A DNA stretch of 64,000 nucleotides, taken from assembly GCA_015680905.1 (NCBI GenBank), contig CM027378.1, positions 9,219,001 to 9,283,000 on the forward strand, in the 5' to 3' direction. The stretch is from Coptis chinensis. Lineage: Eukaryota > Streptophyta > Magnoliopsida > Ranunculales > Ranunculaceae. Numbering within the stretch: position 1 is the first letter of the stretch; every line of letters starts with the position of its first letter. A model generated the notes under the pieces. It was not told the origin of the DNA, ran no database searches, and saw only the letters and a program-made list of their open reading frames with translations. Shown here one piece after another: positions 49,319 through 61,800 of this stretch. The position numbers and the translations under genes were made by a program.

Positions 49319-49813
49319 AAGATTTGTTAGGATTGCGAACTGCGTTCATATGTATAATATTCGAATACTTTTATCGAACTCATAAAACTATTGATCAATT
49401 TGTTTATACTTACTACTCCTTGAAATAATCATTATACTTCTCAAAAGAATTAGTATAAAGGAAAATTAATTTCATATGGCAAGTTTGCTATTAATTTTTG
49501 ATGCTACTTGATGCATCAATTATATTTCGATGGAGGAAGGTCAGTCAATACTCTGCCAATAGTAGGTAATGTATCTAAATGTTGTATTGCAGTTGTTAAT
49601 AGTTTGACAAAAGTAAAAACACGTAATCGTGAACTATCAATGTAGTAGGCCCAACCGTAGGCGGGCTAATTGGCTAGTATATATCTAAGGATTTGGATTT
49701 TTTTTTTTTTTCGTAATTAGTATTAGAGTTTATAAAAAATTGAAGACTCTGTGAAGCCTTGAAAAATAGAGCCTATAGCTATAATATATATCTAAAGATA
49801 TGGTCATTAGCGG

Positions 49814-49857
<44 letters not shown>
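49814..49857. repeat. Poly(A) run of 44 bases
   Basis: Uninterrupted A tract 16 bases outside the presumed 5' end of Helitron H2 and directly upstream of the bL27m 5' region. It may be the remnant tail of a retroposon or an expanded simple repeat; no target duplication or body was recognised. Confidence 0.7.
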
Positions 49858-49860
<3 letters not shown>

Positions 49861-50681
49861 AATCTTCGTGGAGCAAAGAACGTGATGATTTTGTGACATA
49901 TATGGATGCCCATGGGCCCTGACTGTTGTGATGGCTTGTTGCTTGAAAATCTGCAGAGCGATATTTCGCGAAAATTTGTACAATTTTTTAACAATTTGGC
50001 TCGCACCTCAATTCTCTCTCGTAATCGGAAAGAGCTCATAATTTAATTTTGGGTAAGCATCTTCATTGCTACATTTTAATTCTGTATAGTTTTCCTCATC
50101 TTCTTTATCATATTAAATTTCACTCATGATATCCTTAATCAAAAACTTGGCGTCCATAGAAACCAACCGTATTTTTCATTGTTGAAGTTCAATAAAGACA
50201 TCCAAGAATGTTATTTGTCTCCATGGATTTCCAACTAACTGCCTTGGTGAACGCCAAAGAAGCCATCTTTTATTGGCTCTGAAGGGTTAGCTCTTATAGC
50301 TCCATCTCTATTGACTTTCACCATACCATTTTGGAGCATTCCACTGTGCTTCTCCTCCCCATCTTATTCAGAATGACAGTTCGACTTGTGGCTTTTACTC
50401 TTTTATATGCATGGGAGACCCGACTATGCACAGCTGTTTAAGAAGGGGCATCACTAGAATAAGTGATTCATGTCATCTTCTGTTGTATGACCAACATAAC
50501 TGCCATCAGATCTGCTGGGCAGGTGTATTCCTATCTTCTTGATCATATTTTTGTGGACCAACTTCCAAGCATTGCTTGAACCCTGGGATGAATAAAGCAT
50601 GCCATAATAGCATTGTCCGAGCTCACAATGTTGACACCTGATACAATTTTCAATTAATGGTTTTGTTTATTTATTTTTCAG
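49858..50681 (+). promoter_or_regulatory. bL27m upstream region, 5'UTR exon and 5'UTR intron
   Basis: A likely 5'UTR exon ends TTTTGG at 50052 before a GTAAGC donor. The intron runs 50053-50681 and ends TTATTTTTCAG. The next exon carries 26 untranslated bases before the ATG. The transcription start is not determined, but it must lie between the poly(A) run at 49857 and about 50040. A 5'UTR intron is common in plant housekeeping genes and can raise expression; here that is inference. Confidence 0.55.
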
Positions 50682-50707
50682 CTTCTCTCAGTTCGGAAAC
50701 TGGAGTG

Positions 50708-51382
50708 ATGAATTTTGCAGCTACACTGTGTAGACGAGTCAACCTCAGAGACCTAGTTAAAAATGTTCCTGTATACAGTGGTCTTAGTGGTAAACTAAAT
50801 GTTTTGTTGGAAGTAGTAGTTTATGTTTACAAATGCAGCGGGTCTAATGGTTCTCACTGAATTTTAGATGTGGAAGGAGGATTGAGCTTGATGATCAGGC
50901 GTTGGGCCACAAAGAAGACTGCAGGATCCACTAAGAATGGGCGAGACTCAAATCCCAAATTTCTGGGGGTGAAGAAATTCGGTGGAGAGGTAGTTTTTCT
51001 CCTGGCCTTTTGATATGTGATATACCTCAGTTTTCGATATATCGCCGTGTCAGACACTTCGCATCCGTGTCTGATATGGATGCACATGTCTGTGTCAATG
51101 TAACTTAAGTGCTAACACTTGATATTTGGTTATTTATTTGATCTGCAGAGGGTGATACCTGGAAACATTATAGTACGACAGCGGGGCACCCGTTTCCATC
51201 CTGGGAACTATGTTGGGCTAGGGAAGGATCATACCCTATATGCTTTGAAAGAGGGCTGTGTCAAATTTGAGCGCCACAAGCTGAGTGGTCGAAGGTGGGT
51301 GCATGTTGAACCAAAGGAAGGTCATGTTCTTCATCCTATTTACTCAAATGCTGCTGCCTCTAAACTAAAAATGTCTGCTTGA
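50708..51382 (+). CDS. Mitochondrial large-subunit ribosomal protein bL27m
   Basis: This gene encodes a protein of the mitochondrial ribosome large subunit that lies near the peptidyl-transferase centre. Coding exons are 50708-50780, 50868-50989 and 51149-51382, all with GT/AG borders, totalling 429 nt (142 aa plus stop). The N-terminus [19 protein letters not shown] is basic and suits a mitochondrial presequence. The body has the family signature [46 protein letters not shown] and [11 protein letters not shown]. Length and sequence match plant mitochondrial L27 proteins rather than the longer plastid form. The ATG at 50708 is chosen because homology begins there; an in-frame ATG at 50657 lies in the intron. 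The first donor gives phase 1 and the second phase 0. An AATAAA at 51658-51663 may end the transcript. It faces PYROXD2 tail to tail. No defect is seen. Confidence 0.93.
51045..51096. repeat. GTGTC/GACAC-type short interspersed motif in bL27m intron
   Basis: A cluster of short inverted words (GTGTCAGACAC, CCGTGTCTGATA, GTCTGTGTCAATGT) in intron 2. A closely similar cluster occurs in a PYROXD2 intron at 60281-60320. Short repeats of this kind recur widely in plant genomes. Confidence 0.5.
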
Positions 51383-51657
51383 TCTTGATCTTGATCTTGA
51401 TCTCTTTGTTGAAATTGAGGATTAGACATGGTACATGTATTGCAGACAGTTGAAGACAATTCATTTCTTCAGTTTGTTGGTCAAATCTCTGTGACAGTTT
51501 GTTTTAAGTAGTCTCTTTGGGGAACTATTTAGGTGAGATTGCTGGATGGGCAAGGTTTTGAAGAAAAATTACGTGGCCACATTTTTCTGCCCTGTGTACT
51601 GTATTTTGCCATCAGTGCTTTTGTATTTAGCAGTAAAAGTAATTTCAGTTTCTGCAA

Positions 51658-51663
51658 AATAAA
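51658..51663 (+). terminator. Likely polyadenylation signal of bL27m
   Basis: AATAAA in a T-rich context 276 bases after the stop codon. This is the best match in the 3' region. Confidence 0.4.
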
Positions 51664-52890
51664 ATTTATTTTCCTGAGTCCGTCATATAGCTCTTTCGTG
51701 CGTCTTCATGCATGAGCTTGAACACAAGACCTCTTGGAGGTTGGAACAACATTCAAGGGCTTGTCTGCCGTTGGCCTGAATAGGGTCAACTTGTCTCCAT
51801 AATCAGAGATTTACGTAAAACTGCAAAGACTGATGCAGTTTTATTCCAGTCACCTTTTTTTTGAAGTATATATTATTAAGATATATTTTCACAAAGCAAC
51901 CGGGTTATACTAGTGATAGACAGTGATTTCTTAACAGAAAATAAATCAATCGGAATAACAAATAAATGAGTTGCCAGAAAAATTAATTAGTACACTGGCT
52001 TTTAGCAAGGTAAACTGCTTTTGGTAGAATGGTCGGTTAGTATCTCGAGTAAGGAAAATTAATGGCTTCAAGATCATCTATGGCAACAATTAGAATTTGA
52101 TTTCTGCTTTAAACATGTCCAATGCTTAGATCCATTGTTTGTTGCTATATGACGAGGAAGGGAAAAAACAACAGTTCATGCCAAAATTGGCTAGTACTTT
52201 CCGTATCACAAGGGAGAAATCAAGCCCGATGCTCATGTAATGTATTGCATACTTGTTCTTAGATTGAAGTTAGGAAATCTCTGGCGATTTGGTTACCGAA
52301 TGCAGGTTAAGGTTAGTAATGATCTACGACTACCCATGATTTCCTTACGGTTTGAATCATTCTATTTGCCAATGTTTATAACGCTTGCTTCCAGTGCGGA
52401 TTGCAACCAAGCAACACTGAAGAGACTTTGCAGTTTGCACCATTACAAGTTCAGGCCGAAATGTCAAAGCATTCGATGTGCAACAGTGAAAGCAAGTAAG
52501 CAAAACTTTCTCTGATCAACATACCGAAAACAACTGTTCATATCCGAGTCTAAAGGCCCTGATTGGTATATTGGACTCCTGAAATCTCAACAAACGATCG
52601 CATTGTTGTATCTCTTAAAAGCTTGCATATTGTCTATTGACGCTTTTCTTTCATTTGTTTTCTCAAGCAGAAACGACAGTGGAATATTGCTCAATCACAA
52701 GTCTCATGGTTAAATACGAGAACGTTATAGGTTACTTCATTCTACAAAGTTAAAATACTCAACGACGCAATTTGCCTCATGTTAATCCATATATACTGAG
52801 ACAATGAGAATGCGTAACATTCAATCAAAATTTCAATGAAATACAGCTAACAAAACGGAACTCATTGATTTTTCATTTACAACTATTGTA
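51664..52890. other. Intergenic region between convergent genes, including PYROXD2 3'UTR
   Basis: AT-rich, no recognised gene. The right part (about 52650-52890) should be the 3'UTR of the minus-strand PYROXD2 gene. A 91-codon frame at 52240-52515 lacks family resemblance. Confidence 0.5.
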
Positions 52891-55800
52891 TCATTTCAAG
52901 GATTTCTTGATATCTTTTAATACCACATGTGCAGCATTACGCCCAGGGGCCCCCATTACACCACCTCCAGGGTGTGCACCACTCCCACATATGTAAAGGC
53001 CACGCTTGGGTGTCCTATATCCTGACCTGCAAGCACAAAATTACAGATGTTTGCAGATAATACTTGGAAGCGACAACAACAAATCCATTACATGTAGACT
53101 GGTAGAGCTTGAGATGTACTACCATCCTTTGACTGGTCGCATTAGAAAAAGTGAATCCAGGCCCATAGCACCATGGAAGATATTCCCTCCTGTCATATAT
53201 ATTCAGTTTGTGTAGTCATGAGAAAACCATACAGATCAACAAAGGTGCTACTTCGAAGAAGCCTACCAGCTTTAAACAACAATATAACCCTTGTCACTTT
53301 ACACCATGTCAACCTTGAAGACATGAGTACCTTAATATGCATGCAGGTCTCAATTTGTCAGGCTGACATGACTCTAGGTGGCAAGGATTCTATCAACCTT
53401 CTGAAGAGGCTAGGGGCTAGGCCCCAACGTACTTTCCCAAATCCCAATTACATTGAATAACCTCAACATATTTATCCTTAAACAACAAATTATAACTACC
53501 TTGCAATGTAGCTAAGAACTTTTAGAAGATAAAACAGAAACCTTAAGCATATTGAACTTGGAAATGGGTATAGAAGGCATCATATAGCTGAGCATGGATT
53601 TTGACTTAATTCAGTTCAGTGGCTTCAGACTAGCATGGTTTAGGAATACATACCAAGCAAGCAAAAGACAAAGTTTAGAAATACATCGTTGTTACAGATA
53701 TAGCTGCTTTAAGGTGAAGCTTACTAGCTTCAACTTCTTTTGGATGTTCCACTAAACACTTTTGAAAGAACTCATTAATAAGCATATCTTCCTATACAAA
53801 ACATTTAAGAGGTGGCTCTCACTGGGTTGGTGTCAATTTCTCCCAGACTCGCTAAGCAAGAGATTGAAGGCATTAAATTATTGAAACTATGGTACCTGTG
53901 AGGCCGAATTCCCTTTCAAGGTCTGGTGGTGTCAACATGTCATAACCAATAATTGATGAGCTGAAGCCTGGAGCATATTCATCTATCAAGGAGAAACATC
54001 TTTTGGCAAATGATTCCTGAGAAAGATATGTGAAGCTTTAGGGCAACGTGTCATTAACAATAATAAATGATTCCTGGACATATTTTCTTCATCAATTTGA
54101 TCAGAAATTGCACCTTACCTAGCAAAATAATAATAATAATAAAGAAAAAAGGATATGTGAAGGTAGTAACAGAATTTGAAGAGGCATTTAATTTCACGAG
54201 ACACAAACATGCAAAAAGCCTATGGATCTCAGTACAAGCCTCTTGAAGACGATCAATATCATGTTAAAGTTTTGACAAGAAAAAATAGAACATGAATCAG
54301 TAGACAGACGACACCACTAGTAAATTAAATTTTACATGTCTAACAAACTTGTAAGAGAAATATAAGACTTCAGAGATGTATCATACGTACTCTGAACATG
54401 GTATCTTCCCAGCTGCCTTCCAAGGGTTTATAAGGAGTGTATTGAATAAATAGGTTAATCACATGCTTACCTACAAGGAAAATCGTAAGAAACATTCATA
54501 CTCTCTTCTCTCTTCGTTTCCTTTTCCTTTAGTGTCAATCTTCACTAACCAAAGAAATAAAACCAAATTTACTTCATTACATTATGTTCACTTAGCATTA
54601 AATGCATTAATATCTACATTAGCAGCACAGCTAGAAAGTAAAAACTTAGTTTGAAAAATTAAAGCCTATTACTATTTGAACCGCCCTTAAGATCATTGTA
54701 CATCTCATCAAGGTTTCTCAAGGCTTTGATTAATCAGTGGCACAATAATAACCATCTTCCCATCTCTTATTAATCTTTCTCTTTCATCTAGGGTTCTCTC
54801 TCTCTCAACTGCAAGAAGGCACATCAAATCAGTTCTCTCTCTTTTGTATCCCATTAGCACTTCATTGTCTTCTTCATTAGCTTGGTTTTTCTACCTCTTG
54901 TGAGATTGGGAGTGATAGGATTCGACGAAATTGGGAGAGGTATCTCAGGTCTTCATCTTGATGAAAGTGAGTCTGCTTAACATTTCCCAAAACTAGAACA
55001 GTAGAAACCATCAGGTGTCAACCTTACATATTGACATGTTTCAACAACCCAATAGTTTTGCATGAGCCCTGATCTCGTTTCTAAATTCTAAGAGAGTGCA
55101 TATAGCAGTTCTAAAACTCTTCGAAGTTTCTCTTAAAAGCTCACAATGTTGAAGCACAGTACATTCTTCTCAAAATGCAAAAGAAAAACTACACATGATC
55201 ATATGGTATGAAGCGTAGGAGAATAAACCAAGTACCAGGTGGAGAAATAGTCCTGTCCAACACAGAAGGAATCGTCATCTCAATGAGTGGTCTTCGTGAC
55301 GGTAAGCCATTCCAAGCATCTCTAGAAGCGGAATCAATCTCTTCCATGCTTCAGAGAATAACAACAGAGATAAGAGTCTATGAGTTTAGATGTCAGATAG
55401 CAAAGGGAGATATATGTTGGTATTATTGATAGTAACTTAAACCATGAGTCATCATCACACTTGTTTGTGGTTAAGGGTTTGTTCAAAATCAGTTGACTAC
55501 TGAACTCCATTAATTAAGAAAACTAATTAGACGACTACTGGACTCCATTAATTAAGCAAACTAATTTAGACTGACCCTATATGAATGTTTAATGAAATGC
55601 CAAACAAAGTAATGTAGATCTTACTGGCGGAAGCTTCAGTTTAATTGAATCTACACTTTAATTGAAATACAATTAAAAGACGACCTAAAAATCACTCTTT
55701 TATTGAATCTCTCAATCACAAATCACACACATAAACACAACTACCGAAACCCTAACTACAAGCCCGTTATTTAAAATAAACCTAGAAAGCATAAACCAAT

Positions 55801-58800
55801 AGGAACACGACATGTGTCCAACTAACTAATGGACTCGAACCATGGGCTTGGACTCAACTAAGGGCGCATGCCCATAACATGACAGCAATGTACTAATGTT
55901 CTACATCACTCTCCCCATGTTGAAGAAGCTTGTCCACAAGCTAAAGCAGTGGAGCGTCTGAAGCTGGAAACACTGACAAAGCTTTATGTTGGAAATCCAG
56001 GACAAGATCAGGTGACTTGGCAACAACATCTTCGACCTCATCTTCACCTTCAGCTAATAAAACAGGGCGCTTCTTCTTCTTAGGGCACTCGGCAGCAATG
56101 TGACCCATAACGCTATATTCAAAGCACTTTCTAACAGCACTATATGTCCCACCAGCCGACACAGGAATAGCAGCTGTAATTACACTTGCAGAACCAGTAT
56201 AAGGTGCAGAAGTCGTACCAGGTGAAAGCACTCCTTCAACACACAATGCATATTTAAACGCAGTAGCCATGTCCTCAATCTCAAACATGATAAGTGCTTC
56301 ACGAATTGACTTGCGCAGGCCATTCAAATAATGACCCACCCTCTGTTCATCAGTTTCAACCAACCCAGCACGAGTACACAACAACTGAAACTGCTCAGTA
56401 TATTGTTGAACTGAAGACAACTGTTGTTTCAAATTCTGTAGACGAATGAACAAATCTTGTTGGTACTGTTTAGGAACAAAATGCACATGTAACTCTCGGC
56501 GCATACTAGTCCAAGTGCAAACACGCCTGTAACCTTGATTAACCCTCCGCAAATTTAATTAATCCCACCACACCAAAGCATAACCCTTCAACTTAGTGGC
56601 TGCTAATTTAACCTTCTTACCATCCTCTAGGTTTTTATAATCAAAAGCCTTTTCAATTTGATTAAGCCAATCAATAAACTCATCAGGATCAAGTTTACCA
56701 TCAAAAGTAGGCACATCGATTTTAATATCACCCGCTTGACTCCTCTCCAATATGCGGAGGAAACGATTAACATCAACAACCCCATTATCAATATTCTGAA
56801 TACCATAATCTTCATCAAAATAATTAAAATGGTCATACTTTTCAAAATCACCTGCCTGACGATTAGGGTCACGGTCTGGTCTACGACCACTTCGGTCAGT
56901 AGAAGGAGAAGGAGGAGATGGAGACCGACCCCTATTCTCTTGCCTTGCATTGCGAGGAATGGGTTGTTCCCAAAAATTCCTATCACCATCAACCCAGCGC
57001 TGCTCAGGACGTTGGTAACCACGACCTCTGCCTCGAACCTGATTAATACACGGAATCTCACACCCTTGTGGAGGAAGACGCACACCTCTAGCTGCCTCTT
57101 GCATTGGTAGCCCTCGATTTTGGCCATTAGGGTTTAACCTTGGCTGAAAAATCAGATCTTGTGGCCCTTGGGGGCGCACGACAGGTAGTTGTTGGACTGG
57201 TGGTGGCGCTATAGGTGGAACACGCACAGGGGGTTCACCAACACCGTCATCACCTTGACCATCTCCAACAATAGGTGGTATATGATCAGCACCTAGGGGA
57301 TGAACCTGAATGTCGTTATTCTCTCCAACAACTCTTTCCCCGCCATTATTCTCTAGAGCAATAGGCGCAAAAGGGTTTAGAAGAGGAACTGTACCAGCAC
57401 TCATCAGTATCTGAAACCACTGAACCATTATTCTGTGGTAGTGGCAGCTGTTGGGCCTCTCTCTGTATTGTGGCTATTGTTGCAGTAAAGTTCTGGAACA
57501 TCTGTATCATATTTTTCATGTTTTCCTCTAAACGAAACATGCGAGTATCCATGGATGGAGGACGACCTCAAGTTGCTTTGTTATTAACCATAATAACACA
57601 AAAAAAAATTTGACTTTTCAAGAAAAAAATAAATACGCCGTGAACAGTAACCTGGGTGGACAGTGACGCGGTAAATAGTACCCGATAAACAGTGTTTCGC
57701 GAACAGTGTTTTCGGTGAACAGTACCATGAATAATAACTCCTGGAATTAATCTGCTTTGATACCAAATAATTTAGATCTTACTGGCGGAAGCTTCAGTTT
57801 AATTGAATCTACACTTTAATTGAAACACAATTAAAAGACGACCTAAAAATCACTCTTCTATTGAATCTCTTAATCACAAATCACACACATAAACATAACT
57901 ACCGAAACCCTAACTACAAGCCCGTTATTTAAAATAAACCTAGAAAGCATAAACCAATAGGAATATGACATGTGTCCAACTAACTAATGGACTCGAACCA
58001 TGAGCTTGGACTCAACTAAGGGCGCATGCCCATAACATGACAGCAATGTACTAATGTTCTACGTTACAAAGTGTGAAAGCAAAGATACATGTGAATTACA
58101 TAGGGGCAAACTTTTCAAGGAACTACACAAGTGAGCTTGAAGAAGGAACTGAGACAATGTGGAGCATGCTGGGAGGCTCCACAAACAAATCTGTCCTTCA
58201 AAGGATACTTTAAAATGGATGCAGATGGAGTGCATCAGAGACCATTTACAAAGAAAATGCCGATTTATATCAAGTCAATCCCATGTCCAGGTGAACTTCC
58301 CATTAAAGAACAGAACGCTTCTTTAGTCCCTTCTTATGTGGAACTTGATAAAGAATTGAAATATAATACGTGGAGATAGTTATCTACCTTTCTGAACCAA
58401 TATGAATAGTACCAACATGCTGCGGTCCAGCCTCATGAAGAGTAGATTTACAGCACTGAAATTGGGGCAATCTGTCAATTGCCAAATTAATTTTCGTCGT
58501 ACCCTGTTCGCATAAATGATATCTGATTAGCAAACACCATCTTAAATTTGTTACATCTGATTGTTTATTTTTAATATTCCAATAGGCAAGAGATTCACTT
58601 CGTCATTTATCTACCAAATATTTCTCACAAATTGGTAGGCACTCCCTAGGCAAGTGCAATCAAACAAGTACAATTCCCCACATCCTTTAAATGCCTAGCC
58701 ATACTTATCCATGGACCTTCACCACAGGGAGTCATAACGAGCTCACGAACCGGCATTTGTGTCAGTAAAGCCCCAGGCTAAAGGAAGCCAAAAATGTAAA

Positions 58801-61800
58801 TGGGGAAAACAACCTTTCAGCAATGTGCTAAATGAAAAAACCTAGAAGCCAATTTCCACTACAATTGGAAAAGACAAGACGATTGTGGTTCATTCATCCA
58901 GCACAGATATGTGTTAATAACCAGGATACACAGACAAGACGATGCGTGTCAAATGAGAATCTGCAATGGAATAGGATTTAGTGTTGGGCTTTGGCTTTGG
59001 CTTCGGCATTCCCATTGTTGTTTTGCCTTTTGTGAGTTCAAAGGAAAAACACATTGGACTGAACGGTTAGATCCAAGGGAGGCATATCTAAAATCTTGGT
59101 CTATGAGCCATGCAGGGTAGTGAATACTGAAAAATTGATGTTCTAGCTTCTCTTATGGAATGGCTTAAACAGTTTCCTCTTGTTGTGCAAAACTAAGATT
59201 AGTGAGTGAGTTATCCCAGGGGAAAAGTTACATTTTCAAACAAGTCTGTCTACTTTTCTATTTTTTTGTGGTTCTCTACACCTCATGGCCTAACTCTATT
59301 CCCAGCTTTCCTAGTCCTATTATCCGGAGCGGCAAAGTTTCTTCAGTGATTGCTTTATTTGCCTACAGAGCCAAATGCAACTCTAATTCTCCTAATATCT
59401 ATTTCTAATATATCTGTCAAATAGACAAATAGTTTGTTTTAATACCTAACTCAAATACAATATACTACATATAGAATGTATGGAAAAATAAATAAAAAGA
59501 AAAGGATATTATACTGCATGAGGGCAATGTAGAAAGGCCAAATAGAGGGCATTTGGTCTCATTCCATTACTCTAATTTGGCCTGAATCATGCTCATTGTA
59601 TCAATTGGCCAATTTCATTTAGTACATTGCATCAATCGGTTCATAAAATAATACGTTGTATCGATGTGCAGTTTTCGGAAAGTATGTTGTATGTTTTGGT
59701 ATTTCTGTTTTAAGAATATAGAAAGTGGAATTTGTGTCAAAATGATTGTCACTAAGCAACATGATCTCAGAAGTTGGACTTTTCAATTCTACATAAATAT
59801 TTAACTTTTTGCTCATTAAGGAACTTCATTGGTCATATATGAAACAATACCCATGACATTCATTTTTTTCTTTTCTCAACTCATAATACCAATTAAGAAC
59901 TCGTAAAAGGTAAAAGGGTCATGACCCTTTCAACAGTGATGATCATATACTACATAAACCGACTAATGTGTAGAACTGCAAATGTTTCAAACCTAAGTAA
60001 CATGGACTGATGGACACTTCATACTCTAAAAAAAATTTGTGGGACACACGGACAAGTTGTGCATAATATTTCAAACTAGGGTTTCTTCTATACCTTAAAG
60101 ACTAAGAAAATGATCTATTAACATAGTTACAACCCCATGATGATATGCCACTTTAATATTTATTTTCTGTAAGGAGCAGCTTCTTAATGTCTTGAGTCCA
60201 AGTATTAGTTGTGTAACTAAGGAATAGTGATAGATTTCTTTTTTAATTTGTTGTGTCCCCGAGTCCTACTTCACATAGGTCCTGTGTCGGACACAGACGT
60301 GTATCCGTGTCGATGTGATTTAGTTTCAAACGTGATCAAGCTAAGAATGAATATAGAAAGAAGGAAATACAGATTTTATCTTCACTCGATAGCTCAATAT
60401 TGGGATAAATAACTTACAGAACTGTAATCAGAGTTCTTGATCGCGTAATAAAAATCTGTGGGTAGAGCAGTTTGTGGAATTAATTCCTGTATGAGAAAGG
60501 GAAGAAACATTATTGAACATTACTCATTCCGCAAGATGAGTATTTGTTTGAAAATTTATAACTTGTCTTTTCTATCAGCTACTAAAATACTTGTTGTGGA
60601 CAAAAAATAAAAGAGCAGAGAATTTGTTGTACCATAAAAGTGCGATAAGGAGTTGCATTTGACAAAACAACCGAAGACTGCACTCTTGTCCCATCAGCCA
60701 ACAGCACCTAAATTGGTTGCAGTCAAGCAAAAGCCAACATCATAAAAATGAGAATAATTTTGTGAAATTTTGAGCTCCACCCAGTATAAGGGCTCTGAAA
60801 AGTGAACTAACCCCATTTATAGCTCCAGAGTCCTCGCTAATCGTGCACTGCACAACCTAAGGATAGAAGCTAGGTGATCAAGGCAGTAGTAGATGAACTT
60901 TTGATATAGCATAAGCAAACACAAATGGACACAATTCCCAAAAGTAGGCTGATACTCTGGAAACAGTTTTTTCATGTTAGGACTTAGGACTCAAGCACCT
61001 TTTGAGCATCAATACTTCGGACTTACACGTATCAACCAGAGAGAGAATTTCAAAGTCTATAACACAAGTTGAGAAAATGAACCTCAGTGTTTGTAACTAT
61101 ATAAGCCCCAGCTTCAGTGGCAGCATTACTTATAGCTGAGGATATTGCACCCATACCACCCTCAACGTACCTAAAACAAATATTCCTTCTTAGTTGAAGT
61201 TTCTGATCCTATAGTTACCAAAAATCTGATATTATCAGTCATAGACCATAATAACCGCAGCCAAGTTAACACATTAATACAACACAGAGCCAAGGCTGTG
61301 CCACTATGTTAACAAGCAAGTCCACAGAGTATCAAATCAACATCTAAATTAAAGGTTGCAAATGAGATACTTACGACCAAACGCCACGATCGCCATCAGT
61401 TTCTCCCATGACATGATGTAGCAACACGTATCCACTTCCAGGTGTATGGCAACTGCCCTAGAAAGAAGTTCAGGACCCAAGCACAGAAAAATTAGGCATC
61501 ATCTAGCAAAAGCAGTTTACAGTTATACATTAAAGAAAAGATGCAATATCTGGGGAAAGCCTCTGCCAGCATTCCCACTTATGTAAAGCTCTGGACTCCT
61601 TAGTATGGTTGATGGAATTAGTAATATTAATTAATTAGTAGCTTAGTCTAATTAGTAATTGGTATTCTGGTAGGATCTATTTTAGAAGTTGGTTTCCAGT
61701 TAGGATTCCTTGGAGCTCAAGGAATGAATTGTATAAATAAGAGCTTTGGTCTAAGAGTGGGTTGGTTTATTGAGAATATAGTAGTGATATTCGGTTTTAG

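Larger units (their letters stand above)
42695..49677 (+). mobile_element. Helitron H3 (6,983 bp), inserted in H2
   Basis: It begins TCAAAGACC after an A and ends GGCCCAACCGTAGGCGGGC, six bases, CTAG, followed by T. That is the 5' TC, 3' hairpin and CTAG at an A/T target expected of Helitrons. The flanks joined across it (CTATAA plus TATATATCTAAGG) equal the uninterrupted H1 sequence near 38578-38596, so both borders are certain. The interior has no recognisable Rep/helicase. It holds an LTR relic (44102-45306), a host-like fragment near 49088-49318, and other stretches with splice-like sites I cannot assign. It looks like a non-autonomous, sequence-capturing Helitron. Confidence 0.8.
38698..49798 (-). 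mobile_element. Helitron H2 (minus strand), host of Helitron H3
   Basis: The 3' end on the minus strand has a perfect palindrome, ACCCGTTCGTAGGACGGGT, then TCGAAAGCTAG, preceded on the plus strand by A. Its body 38698-42694 parallels H1 segment by segment (55-bp arrays at 39060-40390 and 40910-41800, the same AT-rich 5' part). It is interrupted by H3 from 42695 to 49677 and resumes at 49678-49798 with the 5' terminal unit seen in H1 at 38591-38697. A likely 5' end is at 49798, where the minus strand starts TCTTTAGATATATATTATAG. Without H3 it is about 4.1 kb. The H1-H2 order is head to tail without spacer. Confidence 0.7.
55610..58066 (-). mobile_element. Gag-only LTR retroelement (TR-GAG type), nearly whole, in a PYROXD2 intron
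   Basis: Two 299-bp LTRs (55610-55908 and 57768-58066) bound a 1.86-kb internal region. A perfect 5-bp target duplication, CAAAG, lies at 55605-55609 and 58067-58071. On the minus strand the LTR starts TGATGTAG (TAACGTAG in the other copy) and ends CTACATTA, so the ends are inverted but finish TA rather than CA. A tRNA-Met-type primer site (TTTGGTATCAAAGCA) follows the 5' LTR, and ATGGGGAGAG precedes the 3' LTR. Gag is the only gene; there is no pol. The LTRs differ at about 10 of 299 sites, which at a commonly used plant rate of 1.3e-8 per site per year means roughly one to two million years. It looks nearly whole with very few breaks. It lies in the same orientation as the host gene. Confidence 0.88.

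Noticed and set aside
56658-57110. 150-codon plus-strand frame opposite gag
   Set aside because: Antisense shadow of the gag gene on the minus strand.
58131-58379. 82-codon plus-strand frame beside the PYROXD2 intron
   Set aside because: No recognisable family; exon phases of PYROXD2 on the other strand skip this stretch cleanly.
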